From the NCBI GenBank assembly GCA_025094145.1, contig JALLLS010000011.1:1-64000 (forward strand): DNA of 64,000 bases, written 5' to 3'. This DNA is from Spinellus fusiger. Its lineage: Eukaryota; Mucoromycota; Mucoromycetes; Mucorales; Phycomycetaceae. A program made the translations under genes and the position numbers. Under the pieces are notes generated by a model. The model saw only the letters and a program-made list of their open reading frames with translations. It made no database searches and was not told where the DNA came from. Shown in pieces: positions 1 through 10,871 of the stretch (positions are counted from its first letter, which is position 1; each line of letters starts with the position of its first letter).

Positions 1-1320
1 TTTACTTTTACTTTCTTCCTTTCTTCCTTGATTAAAGGGCATACATAATAACAATAGTAAAATGAATAACAGGTGTTATAGTGATAATGGTTCAATCGAA
101 AAAAAAAGACCACAAACTGTGCCTATGATTTGAGGATAGTTTTCAGTTGATCGCCTATATGTGGGCTCAATAGGGGTCGCTTGGTGTGACCGATTTTTAG
201 GGTCAAATTGAGCAGTATGTGTGGGTAAAACTGTTAGGCGTTCTTGACAGTGGAATGCTTGTATACAACAATGTGTACTACCCAACTAAACTTCATTAAC
301 AGAAATAGGTGATATATAGACTAGTTATTGATAGGTGTTGGTTAACAGGTTTATAGTGTGCACCTATAGAAAAAACACTGCTGGAGCTTGAGAAAACAAT
401 TCATTGATAAAACGTTGAGAATAGACTAAAGCACAGCAATGTCAATAAACGATACCGAGTGATAGTTAATCTCGACTTGTGGATTCAAATATATCTGAGT
501 AGGCCCAGAGACTAAGGGCTACTCCAAAGAGTAAATCCGAGACTGAGACTAGGACAAAGAACAGGTGTAGATAGTATTTGTTGTAAGCAATTACACTGGT
601 CTTGATCCCTTTTCGGGTCTTTTACTGAGTGTGTGTCGTGGCTTTATGAGAAATAATTCTTTACTGTGGCTAATTCAAATGTTTTCTTGACACTATTAAT
701 AGTATTACACTTGATAATATTTGTCTACAATGAATATAGTCTACTGACGTGTTAAACAAAGACTCTCCTTATTTTATACCACTCCATTATAGTTGCTGGT
801 GCTAAGTTATTCATTAAACATAGTTTACTAGATAACTGAATACTACCGCTCATCGATCTGATACTGAGAAATTTCTTGACATCTTTCTTCTACCTACTAT
901 TGTATTTAAAAGTAGACCTTCAGGTGGCTCTGTAAAAACATTAGACTTTTTTCCTATTTAAATAATAGCTTCAACACTAAGGCATAAATTCTTTTGAAAA
1001 TATAGAACATCTTAGAACATTTTATTGACAAGATTTTCTCAATGCAAAAATCTGTTCATTTTATCTTGTATACTGAAAAGAGTTTGTGGTCTTTCTATTA
1101 TTATTCTTACTATGGAACATATTTACTAACTTTTTTATTCAATATTCATACAATGCCCTTTTCATATAAGAATACTGAAGTATGCTTAAAAAGTTTTTAG
1201 ATTGATTTTAAAAGAAAGTCTCAATACTTTTCTCACTACAGAAAAAAGGCCATTAACAAACAACACTCATTTATGATATTTCTTATATACTAAACACGGA
1301 TCTCAATATTCTTTCCCAAT
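1..1320 (+). repeat. Dispersed repeat, diverged copy of a palindrome-arm segment
   Basis: This non-coding stretch reads as a diverged copy of the plus strand at about 51,511-52,570 (right arm of the large inverted repeat), and so of the reverse complement of about 43,140-44,200 in the left arm. Shared landmarks in the same order are the CTTTTACTTTC-type pyrimidine tract, the block around 'gataatggttcaatcgaa', the 'aataggggtc' block, the 'gagactgag' block and the 'attagactttctt' block. Small indels and substitutions are scattered throughout, unlike the near-perfect match between the two arms. No ORF here looks like a gene; the 69-aa minus ORF at 76-285 is weak. I do not recognise the element. 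Confidence 0.75.
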
Positions 1321-1324
1321 TTTC

Positions 1325-1680
1325 TCCAAAGATTCTCTATGAAAAAATCAAATACTATTAGTGAGCTTACATATTAAAATTCTGTATGAATCTTGAGTGC
1401 AAACAAGTACCATAGTGATCTCTATATCTTCACAATCGGTCGTAACTGTCGTGTTCGGACTTCAATCCAAAGATTCTCTATGAATTGGTCAACACTAGTA
1501 GTGTGCTGTGACATATCAGAATCCTCTATGAAAGCTTGAGTACATACAAGTACCATAGTACATCTCTGTATCATCTCACTGATCGGTCGTAACTACAAAT
1601 CAACCTTCTAAGCTCAATATATTATCGGACATTTAATAAGAGCTGCCTTCATCCATAAATCCTTAGTGGATAAAATAAGA
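1325..1680 (-). repeat. Coding-like dispersed repeat with a degenerate tandem duplication of about 135 bp
   Basis: Two diverged units start at about 1,325 and about 1,460; both contain 'ccaaagattctctatgaa', then an '...acaagtaccatagt...' block and a 'cggtcgtaact' block. The second unit recurs at about 45,595-45,830, in the right arm at about 49,880-50,115 and in the spacer at about 48,775-48,970. Read on the minus strand it gives a short open, coding-like peptide including CTQAFIEDSD and FIENLWIEV, and the first unit repeats the FIENLW-type motif. The family is unknown to me; it always sits next to Tc1-B material. Confidence 0.55.
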
Positions 1681-1689
1681 CCTATCAAA

Positions 1690-1978
1690 GGCAATTAAAG
1701 TGAGGACACATAATAGATGGCTCTATAATGGTGTGCTTATTCAATGAAATAACCATAAGGCACCACCTATGTAGTCTACCATTAGGTAGATCATTTACAT
1801 CAACCATACAGTTGCATCTATCAATAAGCCATGCCATGGACTAATCATTAACTACCAAAAGGTAGAAGCCACTGAAGGATAAGCACCCACAAAATGTATA
1901 AATAAGGAACCACTCTTCACTTAATAAAAATTATCTTTGTTCAGTCTCGTTATTATTTACTTGTCTGAATAATCACAG
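1690..1978 (+). repeat. LTR-like fragment (about 285 bp)
   Basis: The stretch begins near 'tgaggacaca' and ends near 'aatcaca'. It contains a TATA box (tataaataagg, about 1,896) followed about 30 bp later by an AATAAA polyadenylation signal, the order expected for a retrotransposon LTR. Diverged copies lie at 4,340-4,613, 45,835-46,125 and, reversed, 49,584-49,875. TG...CA ends are suggestive, but a clean target-site duplication was not found. It abuts the Tc1-B transposase remnant, as if it had replaced or interrupted the 5' half of that gene. It could instead be an internal part of a composite element. Confidence 0.45.
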
Positions 1979-2586
1979 GAAGGTTGGTGCCTGTGAAGGG
2001 CAGTATAGACAGTAGAAGATACATTGAGATCTTAAAGGACAACTACTGCCCTGAGCTGGCTCAAATCAAGGCACTGAATCCAGAGATTGATTATGTTCTT
2101 CAAGAAGACAATTCCAGTTGCCACAAGAGTAGAGAGTCCAGGTTGTGGAAGGCAAATGAGAGCATTGCCACTATGGAGGGGTGGCCCTCACAAAGCCCCG
2201 ACCTCAACCCCATAGAGCATTTGTGGGAGAGGATTGACAGAGCAGTAAGAAATAGGATGACTTCAAGAAGTACTCTACAAGATTTGGAGGCTGTCTTGTT
2301 AGAAGAATAGGAGAAAAATCCCAAGGATATTACAGACACCCTCATTAACAGCATGGGGCGGAGATCTAAGACTGTTATAGAGGCCAAGGGTGGAAACACC
2401 AAATATTAAAGTTTTCCACCCAATAAACTTGTATATAATATCCTGTTGACCTTTTTTATACTTCATCCAATTTTCAAGTCTTTAATATGTGTTTAATGTA
2501 TGTTTTTATGACAAAGAATAAGTACCTCCTATTACAGAAGCATACCGGGGTATGAAAAAATACCATTGTTTTGTTAGGAGCCACTG
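1979..2586 (+). mobile_element. Tc1-B element, 3' part with transposase C-terminal half
   Basis: An open frame at 1,984-2,310 encodes the C-terminal DDE half of a Tc1/mariner transposase: a VLQEDN block (second catalytic Asp) and the family signature GWPSQSPDLNPIEHLW. The frame then meets a TAG at 2,308-2,310, where the sister copy at 46,232-46,555 reads through to KDGNTKY and a later stop. The N-terminal HTH and first catalytic Asp are absent. The element ends in a terminal inverted repeat finishing CACTG at 2,586, followed by TA at 2,587-2,588. Immediately downstream is the LINE. Inactive remnant. Confidence 0.8.
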
Positions 2587-2588
2587 TA

Positions 2589-4312
2589 CTAGCTCTTGTG
2601 TGAATTGTTTGTTGTATGCTGATGATGTGGCTCTTATGGGCTGCCCAGAAGATATACATCGAATGCTGGCACTTGCCGAAATTCACTCGACCCTCCTTGG
2701 TTACAAATGGAGTCCCTCCAAATGTGAAGTACTCAATGCCCCGGCCAATGTGCCGTTTTACCTCTATGGCAACGAGCTTCCAACCTGTGATACTTTCAAG
2801 TACCTTGGTATCCCCTTTTCACGTCAAGGTATTAACCAAGACGCACTTTTCTCACACTCACAAGTCAAGGCAATTGCAGTAATGCAAAAGCTGAGAGGAA
2901 TGGGTGTAAACATGTATGGCTTTGGGATTACAGCAGCCCTAAGAGCGTATACTGTTTTTGTTCGGCCTATCCTTGAGTATGGGTTGGCTATTTGTAATGT
3001 CAATAGACTAGGCATTCGCCCGCTACAAACCTGTCAGTCTGCTTGTCTGAGACTTTGTCTTGCTAGATCTGCTACTGCTAGGTTTGGAACGATCCAGGTT
3101 GCCCAATTAGCTGCCCTCCCTAACATATACTCTCGTTTTCTTTATCTGCAAGCCAAATTTGTTGAGCGCGCAGCTACCCTTCCTGAAGACACCCTCCTCT
3201 GGTGCCTTGTCCCGCAGCTTGAAGCACCCCAGAGTAAAGCCAGATGGATTAAGCTACGTGGCAATGTACTCTGGCAAAATGCTCAAAGAATAGGACGGGC
3301 TCACAACCCTCCTAAATATCCATTAAAAGTAGCTTATCTTGAACGTCTTCAAAGTAAAATTACTAGTCTAGTACGTGGCAAGAATCCGCTGGTGACGGTA
3401 GCCCGTGGACTATGTAGACCTGTTTGGGATCCAATTCTTCTACTACCGTGCACGCGCAAAGAAAGACATCGTCTACTAAAATGGAGGATTGCTTGGTTAC
3501 CACCAACACCTTCAGTTCCTTGCCAATGTGGCCACCCATCTGCCAATCGGGACCACTTTCTCACTTGCACATTCGTTGACCATGAACGCTCCACGTTCTT
3601 GTTCTTCCTAGTTCCTGCACCACCACAAGATGTTCATCCAATTGACTATTGTCTAAATCTTCTGCCGCGCACGGTTAAGTCTTTTGTTAAATGGCGAGAC
3701 CTTTGGCCTAGTCTGTTAATACTGCTGCAAGCCATTGATCGAGCCACGTCTACTCGAGACTTTAAGGTAGAGCCATCAGCTGGTAGCCTGCTCATTGAGG
3801 CTGCTGATGGGTGTGTTAAGCGGGAACGCCAACACCGCCATAGAGTGCAAAGACTCCTTCAACAACAGATGCTATATCCTCACTTTTCCTCTGATCTCTC
3901 CTCTACCACCCATTCTTAGCCCGTTTAGCAAAGCCAGAAGCTGCTATTGTAGTTGCTGTATTTATTTTCAGGATTATCCGAGTTGTTCTAAGTATCCCTC
4001 GTTGGGTTTTGAATCGCCACAGGATGACGGTTATCTTTCTGGTGTCCAAGTTTCCTTGCTGACTTGATGGCCTTTTGGATGTCTATTCATAATTATCATT
4101 TTACCATCATTTTTCACTTTTCAGCATTTTCCCCTCATTTGAGGTTTTGTGTTTCTCTGTCCTTCTGTTGGATCCCTCTTTGCATTATTATTTTTTCACT
4201 TTTGTATTTGAAGTGTTTATATGTTTATTCTTATTTTTCAAAAGTTCTCATAGGGTGGCTAAAATGCCCAATGCGTGAATAGCAAATCATGCCCAAAAAC
4301 AAAAATACTTTG
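2589..4312 (+). mobile_element. 5'-truncated non-LTR (LINE) retrotransposon, reverse transcriptase C-terminal part
   Basis: The open frame running to 3,919 begins inside the preceding Tc1 terminal repeat, so its first 12 codons or so are not LINE sequence. From about 2,590 it encodes the palm of a non-LTR reverse transcriptase with the catalytic motif YADD (LLYADDVAL), then the thumb region and a C-terminal Cys/His stretch (CQCGH...HFLTC) typical of LINE ORF2. Upstream palm motifs and any endonuclease are missing. After the stop come an AT-rich 3' UTR (including 'gcccaatgcgtgaatagc', about 4,268) and an A-rich end near 4,300. A second 3' copy lies at 46,746-47,552 and a tail at 41,820-41,965. 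Dead on arrival by 5' truncation. Confidence 0.85.
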
Positions 4313-4339
4313 AACTGTATTTATCCCAACAGAACAATA

Positions 4340-4613
4340 ATGACTTACCAGAGTCAATTAAATGAAGACACATAACTTATGGTTCTATAATGATGTGCTT
4401 ATTCAATGAACCAACCATGAGGTTGAATATAAAATAATACTACCATAAAGTAGAAGAAAGAGTCAACCATAAGGTGAGACCTATTGATACTACCATAAGA
4501 TAGAAGCCATTGAAGGATAATCACTCACAAAAAAGTATAAATAAGGAACCTATCTTAACCCAATAAAAATAATCCTTATTCAGTCTCTATTTTACCTGTC
4601 CAAATAGTCTCGC
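4340..4613 (+). repeat. LTR-like fragment, second copy
   Basis: Diverged copy of 1,690-1,978: same start (caattaaa/tgaagacacat), the 'gtgcttattcaatgaa' block, TATA box 'tataaataagg' at about 4,535, AATAAA about 30 bp further on and the 'cagtctc...acctgtc' end. It directly abuts the minus-strand transposase fragment at 4,614-4,969, so again this repeat lies flush against a broken Tc1-type gene. Confidence 0.45.
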
Positions 4614-4969
4614 CAACTCTTGAGTACTTCTCTCTCTTCTCTCTCATTAAGGAGGAGATTGTGCCTAGGGCTTCTTATAATCTTGAAATCAACAGTTTCT
4701 TTTTTATCTCTTAGAATGTAAGATATAGTAGTGAGATTTATGTTAAAATAACTAGTAATATCTACTTGGGTGGTGACATTCACATTTGCCTCGTGTACAA
4801 TGAGACGATGAGTAAAATTATCAGTAATTCTCTTTTTGATAGAGAGAGTTTTTGTCTTTTTCTCAGTAGTGTTAGATGAGGTAGATATATTGTGAAGAAA
4901 GAAAAAAAGAAATATTTTGGGGCAATATTTTTGTTCAATTTTTTTTTTCAACCTTTTCTTATAACTCAT
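4592..4969 (-). pseudogene. Tc1-type transposase N-terminal fragment
   Basis: A 125-codon minus-strand frame. Its C-terminal two thirds resemble the paired/HTH DNA-binding domain of Tc1/mariner transposases: a basic segment (KKRITDNFTHRLIV), then a helix-turn-helix-like stretch (TQVDITSYFNINLTTISYIL) and a short following basic region. No DDE catalytic domain follows; the frame runs into the LTR-like repeat at 4,613, which appears to truncate it. The N-terminus is low-complexity Lys/Phe. Assignment is by pattern only. Confidence 0.5.
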
Positions 4970-5375
4970 TATATATCCGAATAGATAGTTATAATCTCTA
5001 AAACATATTTCTGATCTGAACTAGCCCGTGGAATCCAATTTTCTCAATTGAAGTATATATAGTATTTAAAGAATAATATGAACTATATACTAATGATACA
5101 TGTATGCTATTATGTAATCTTTAGGTTAAGAATAGAAGCTACCTCTCTAAACATTAGATAAAAAAAAAGACTATTAGAAACTTGTTTGAATAAGACTTTG
5201 GCTTAAATATGAATGGCTGCTCTAAATAATTTACAAAACCATATGTGGTCATTATGTTATTTAGAATATTACTTTGACAGTATATTATTATTATTGTAGC
5301 CTTAATTAATAAAACATATTGGAAGGCAAAATAATATGAATTTTTTTGTCTCATTAATATTGAAATCACTATTAT
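4970..5375. other. AT-rich intergenic stretch, nothing recognised
   Basis: No convincing ORF, repeat or RNA gene. It contains the region just downstream of the INTS7-like stop codon. Confidence 0.5.
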
Positions 5376-8300
5376 CTACCAAATAATGCGACCACATTGT
5401 TGAGGCCCGATAGCCCATATCTCGGAGTCTTCATCTATCAATTTAACGAATATGTTAACCCAGGCCTCCTGCCTCACTGATGAGATCTCAACCGAAGAAA
5501 ATGCGTCTAATGTGATCACTGGTCTTGGAAGACTTAAAAGACCCGTGTACGAAAAGTAAGAGTTTATCACCTCCGCATTATATACAGTAGGTGACTGTAG
5601 AAGAATAGACTACACACATTTGATAAATAGTTTGTTAAGTACTACCTACCTCACTCATCTCCTCTGACAAGGCCTGGAGAGGATTAGCAAAAATCATACC
5701 AACGCCCAGTCTATCGTCAAGATGAACAATCTTTTCCCTTGTTACAAAGCACATGATGGCGGCTACTTTTATTTTTTTAAATACTATAATAAAATATCAG
5801 CGTTGCTATTAAAACAGACCAAATATATTCCACAAATACCTTTCTGAGAAGGGATATTTACTAGCCCCTCGAATTTAATAACTAAATCTTCACGAGACTG
5901 TAGGGTGATTGGACTTTGTTCACTTAACAATGGATCTGTGGTAAGTTGTATAGTAACATTTCTCTGACTCATGAAAAATGATCGAGGTAAAATTAATGGC
6001 CACTTAAGAAGTGTCTTTCCAAATTGCTGAATATCTTCTTTACAAAGCTAGCATATAAAAGTATTTAGGGTTGGAAAAAGAAAAAGAAAAATGAGAATTA
6101 GTATTAGCTTACATCACGATGAACTTTTTCTTCCATTTTGGCGGGTTCTTCCCACTTGACTACTTTCTTTAAGAAATATGCACATGATCTTTTGAGGGCA
6201 GTATGATCTAGCGTTGACTGTATAGAATTCGACTTGGTGTCTAAAGTATCCAATAGAGGGATCAATGATGGATCGATACAAAAGAATAAAGTGCTGAAGG
6301 ATGGTTAGTAAGAATCAATTCTACTTAAACTATAATTTATTACCTTGACTTTATAATGGTACGTGCAGCATGTTCACATACAAGTGCACATACTTTGTAG
6401 GATTCAATAATGTTAAGTGCCTCTTGATCAATTCCAAAAAAAGATTGAGCAGCAAAGTCATAACGAAAAGCAAGTTTTCTAAATCGAACAGCACATGATT
6501 GCATCTTGCGTAGGAATTAGTGTCTCTCATTATTGTTTGGCCTACATATTTGATGATTTTCCGATGACTTGTAGTTATCTTAATTTGATTCACTTGATCC
6601 AATATCGACATCATGTACTGTATTGTATTGATCATTTCCATTCGCAATTGAACAAACCATGTCTGTAAAAGCAAAGGCTTGGATAATGCTTGAAAAGCCT
6701 TTTGAAAACACATAGTTAGCCAAGGTGTAATATCTTGTTCTTTATTAATATCTACCTTAAATTGGGTAATAACACTCAAGTAATGATCTGTGACATTCGA
6801 TAGATATCCTTTCATATGATTATTTTCTTTTGACAGTTCCCATTCTGCAAGAGCAAGAGTAGAAAGAGCACATAACCAATACTGAGATGCTTCTGATTCT
6901 GCCTATTCATGATATAAGATCACATATAAGATGGATGCATTCTATATCTGTCAGTGTTTACCTTTCGAGTAAGATCCTGAAAGGCATAGTGCATTACTTG
7001 GTACCATCCATAACATCCCGCCTCTCGACCGATAAGGTAAAGATACCAAGCGTTCCGTGTATATACCCTAGTGTGTTCATTCCAATCTCCAAATGTACGA
7101 AGCAATTGTACAATAGACGCAGATATTTCATCTTTTTCGGAAAGAGAATGGGTTGTTCGGAACAATAGACGTACCAAATTAACCTATAACCTCTGTTTAG
7201 TATAACATATTTCTATTTCATATCAAATGCCTTACAAACACAGTGGGATGCTCATAATGAAGTTTTAAAACATCAATAATGGTATTTGGTAACCATTGAG
7301 AAAGATGGCTACATTGGCAGGAAATGGAAGAAAGAAAAGGTAACAAAATAGATGACATTTTATCTAGAATATTTAGTGGGGTCAATTTATAGATATGAGC
7401 TCTAAGCAAGACAAAATCTAGAGCACCTACCATTTGCTACAGCCATTACATGAAATGTTTCTCGAAAAGACGCTTCACAGTTATAGTCAGCAAGAAGCAG
7501 ACATAGAGTCGCTTTTACTTTAAGAAATTCATACAACTAAAGTAGCCAAAGAGTATAGTAAGATAAAAGAATATCGATTAATATATTCGTATATAAAAAA
7601 TACTATACATATCCAATGTATATTGTACTTTCATTGTTAATTTACCTGCCACTGAGCTTTCTTGTTCAAAAAGACTGTTTTGTTGATTTCCATGAGATCA
7701 AGACGACTTATATGGTGAATAACATTGGTTCCTAGATGTACCACACTAGCTGTTATATCTTGATCTACATCCATAGTGTCTTTTGATGCTGATTGTGCTA
7801 ATGAAATTTGAACTACTGTGGCTAATAGTTGTGCGCATGCAATAGCAAGTGTGTATCTTCCATTCTCCATTGATTCTACCAACCGAGTTTCACATACATG
7901 AAGAGAATTTATAAAGGTTTGGTGATTAGGTGAATCAAGATCTTGAAGTAATAAACAAGCTACAAGTTGGCGATGTGTTCGAATCAATGCTTGTGAGCAC
8001 TTATAGGCCCTTTGTTGAAGACGTGGGCTAGCATTCATAGAAGATACAATTCCAAGTAATCTCTAATGAAAAGAAAGAAAGGTATATGAGTATAAGTATA
8101 AAAAACTTGTTATCTATGCTGGCCACTTTAGTTTTGACTTACTGTCATATGAGAAGCATCAAAAATGATATCATTTTGTCCTAACAATACCAAATCATAG
8201 AGTAGACTATAACACACAGCCTCCCGTTTATCTTTGAGAGCATAGTTTAATAGTCGATCAATCTAATAAAAAAAAGAGTATTGATACATATAATCCGTAC

Positions 8301-9465
8301 ATAGACCCAATGCCTACCTGCTCTTTTAAATCAATTCTAGCCTCACTGAGCAAAAGTGTCAGTGTTCTTAAAGTCTCAATGACAAACTTTTCATCTGTTT
8401 TGTATTTCTCAAGTAGATACAGACACATTTGTTTAGCCTATTCTCCATAAAACAATCATCATTAGCTTATCCTTGAAGCCTTCTACCCTACGTCTTTATA
8501 TGTATTACCTGTCTGGCCATACCAATATTACGGTGCATATGTCGAAATATCCTCACAAGTTTTAGCTTAATGAGAGGAGAAGTACTTGGATCTTTGATGG
8601 ATTGCAAACAATGAATAATGAGAAACAGTAGCCTGGTACTTATTACCTTGAAGTTCATTTGTCAATTTGGAATAAACTACAGCAGGAAAGCGTTCTGAGC
8701 GTGCGCAAATTCTATCTACAGCCCAAATCACTGCTTCCACCTCAATACGATCTGTTGCTTGTTCTAGTCGTTGCAGTAGCCTAATAACTAAAGCTTAGTG
8801 ATACTATCTACTTTTTATTATCCTTATTTCTCTCTTTATTTACCCAAAGTGAACATCAAGCTTCTCCGAAATGATCATGGACATACAACCAAGAATACTA
8901 AAGAGTGTTATTATTTTTCATTTTATTAATAAAAAGAAGACACAGAGACATACATACATATATACATATATACTCATACATATACATATATATGTCTTTC
9001 TGGTGTGTGGATGCACATAGAGATGAACTTTCTTTCTTACCGAAGTGTAATAGACCGAGCAACGGGATCATTACTATCAAGAACACTCAATATTCTTCGT
9101 ACTGTTTCTTCTACATTCAGCACTTTGGCTAAATGCAAATCTGAAGCTTGTTTAAAGACTTGATAAACATGGAATTTTACTACATTGTTACTATAATAAA
9201 ACGCCTTAACACTAAGAAATAGAACAGAGATATCTTTATCTCCATCCTACCTTAGACGAAACCAGTCTGCCAGTTTGAGAACAGCAGCGTTAATAATGAC
9301 AGGGTAAGAGTACTTTTGGAATATCTTTGAGAACATGGCAAGAGCATTGATCTGCGATCCCTGAATACTCAAAACAGCACCACGAGGTTTAGCATTAAAA
9401 CATGACTCAAGTTCTAATAGAGCCTTGTGGCCCTCAATTTGTTCTTGTACAGTGAGTTCTGCCAT
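5376..9465 (-). CDS. INTS7: Integrator complex subunit 7 (INTS7) homologue
   Basis: Multi-exon gene; the start codon is at 9,465 and the stop TAG at 5,376-5,378. Exons traced include 9,251-9,465, 9,041-9,211, 8,844-8,897, 8,647-8,780 and then roughly a dozen more to 5,376, separated by short GT-AG introns. The translation follows animal INTS7 from end to end: near the N-terminus IFQKYSYPVIINAAVLKLAD, then LNVEETVRRILSVLDSNDPV followed by ARSITLRILG, IEVEAVIWAVDRI, LIKLKLVRIFRHMH, the central alpha-helical (HEAT/ARM-like) repeats, and near the C-terminus VIKFEGLVNIPSQKG and EIWAIGPQQCG. Integrator is a nuclear RNA polymerase II-associated complex that cleaves snRNA and other nascent transcripts; INTS7 is a scaffold subunit, not the nuclease. 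No catalytic residues are expected. All traced exon phases fit, so the gene looks intact. An exact annotation needs cDNA. Confidence 0.85.
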
Positions 9466-10871
9466 GTCATTGAACGTAGAAACAGATCTTGTGAACTTCG
9501 TGTTGGCGTTATGCTATTATTTATTCTCCGACACAGCATGTCTATGGGTGGCTCAGTTTCTTCTTGTTCGACCCCTTGTTTCCGCAAATCAAAAGAATAA
9601 TACTTTCCTTTTTATAGACAGTGAACATTTAGAGTCACTTTAATAAAAGCGATACTACTGTATAATGTGTTAATTTTATTGTAGTAGATTGTTTTATTGG
9701 CAGAGTCAATATCTTGACTATGTCTTGTTCCTTGTGATGATAACAACTAATAATTATAACAACTAATAATCAGCAGGAATAACATTACTAAGAAATAACC
9801 TCTCACAGTTTCTCTGACTAAACATAGAAACGAATAGCTTTTTTTTTTTCGAATGTATCAGGTTTCTTTGCTATGAAATGACTTGTAATCTTGATAGGGA
9901 AGAATACACTAACAAAGCATATGTAAATCCACAAATTAAGATTCTATAGCAATTTATAACGAATAAACCTACACCCATGTTTGTTATTATTTCTTTATAT
10001 ACTGTTCTACCTAATGGCTTTTCAATATAAAAGCACAAGTATTTATAATATTCCTATAGATGAATTTTAAAATAAAAAGCCTGTGGAGTTGTTTCATTAT
10101 CGTTTACAAGTCATTAATAAACAAAACATCAAACTTTGATATTTTATATCTGATGAACATAGATCTCAATCCAATCAAATATTCTTGTTAAATAGATAAG
10201 AAAGTTGAAGATTAAATGATAAATTACTATCTTACTAGAAGATGTAGGGGGGGAGGGGGGCAATTCACAAGGAACATATAGGTGGCCTCATTAGAATTAC
10301 AAGACAAAGATACTATACTGTCATTGATGCCAAGGGTACTCTAGAAATGTTAATACTTTTGTAGACAAGGAATTTTTATTCTATTATAATCACTCATCTT
10401 TTTATGTATTGGAGATTGTGAGCCTTTATCCGATGGATTTATAGAATTATAGTCATAGCAGAGTATAATCTACATGTTAAAAAGGTCATCTTGTGGTTTA
10501 AGAACTGGGGAGTTACATATGCCTTTTTAGTATAAACTTGATGGAACTCTTTGGGCTTGTTCTAATGACTTAGGCTTTGAGTAAGGAATCCACTTGTACT
10601 ATCTGATATAGTAAATCATTGGAGTAGGAGTAGGTACAGCTGTCATACCTAGACCTGTTATTCCGAATGAGTCAAACAATACTTTGTTAGAAATGAAGTG
10701 GATCAAGTGCCTTGGAATAACCAATGAAATTAGGCTGTCTTTTTTTTTTTTAAAAAAATAAAAAATAAAAAATAAAAAATCATAAATGAGCATTCTCAGA
10801 GCTACAAACATTTCTTCTTTTTATTCACTTTGATAGTCAACGCATAAATATTTATCATTGTCTGCTTAAAG
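9466..10871. other. Intergenic region between INTS7 (-) and GDSL esterase (+)
   Basis: This must hold the promoters of both divergent genes. It is AT-rich, with a G-run (gggggggagggggg, about 10,247-10,260) and T11/A-rich low-complexity sequence at about 10,740-10,780. I saw no credible gene; the short ORFs at 9,425-9,643 and 10,599-10,811 look like chance. Confidence 0.5.
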
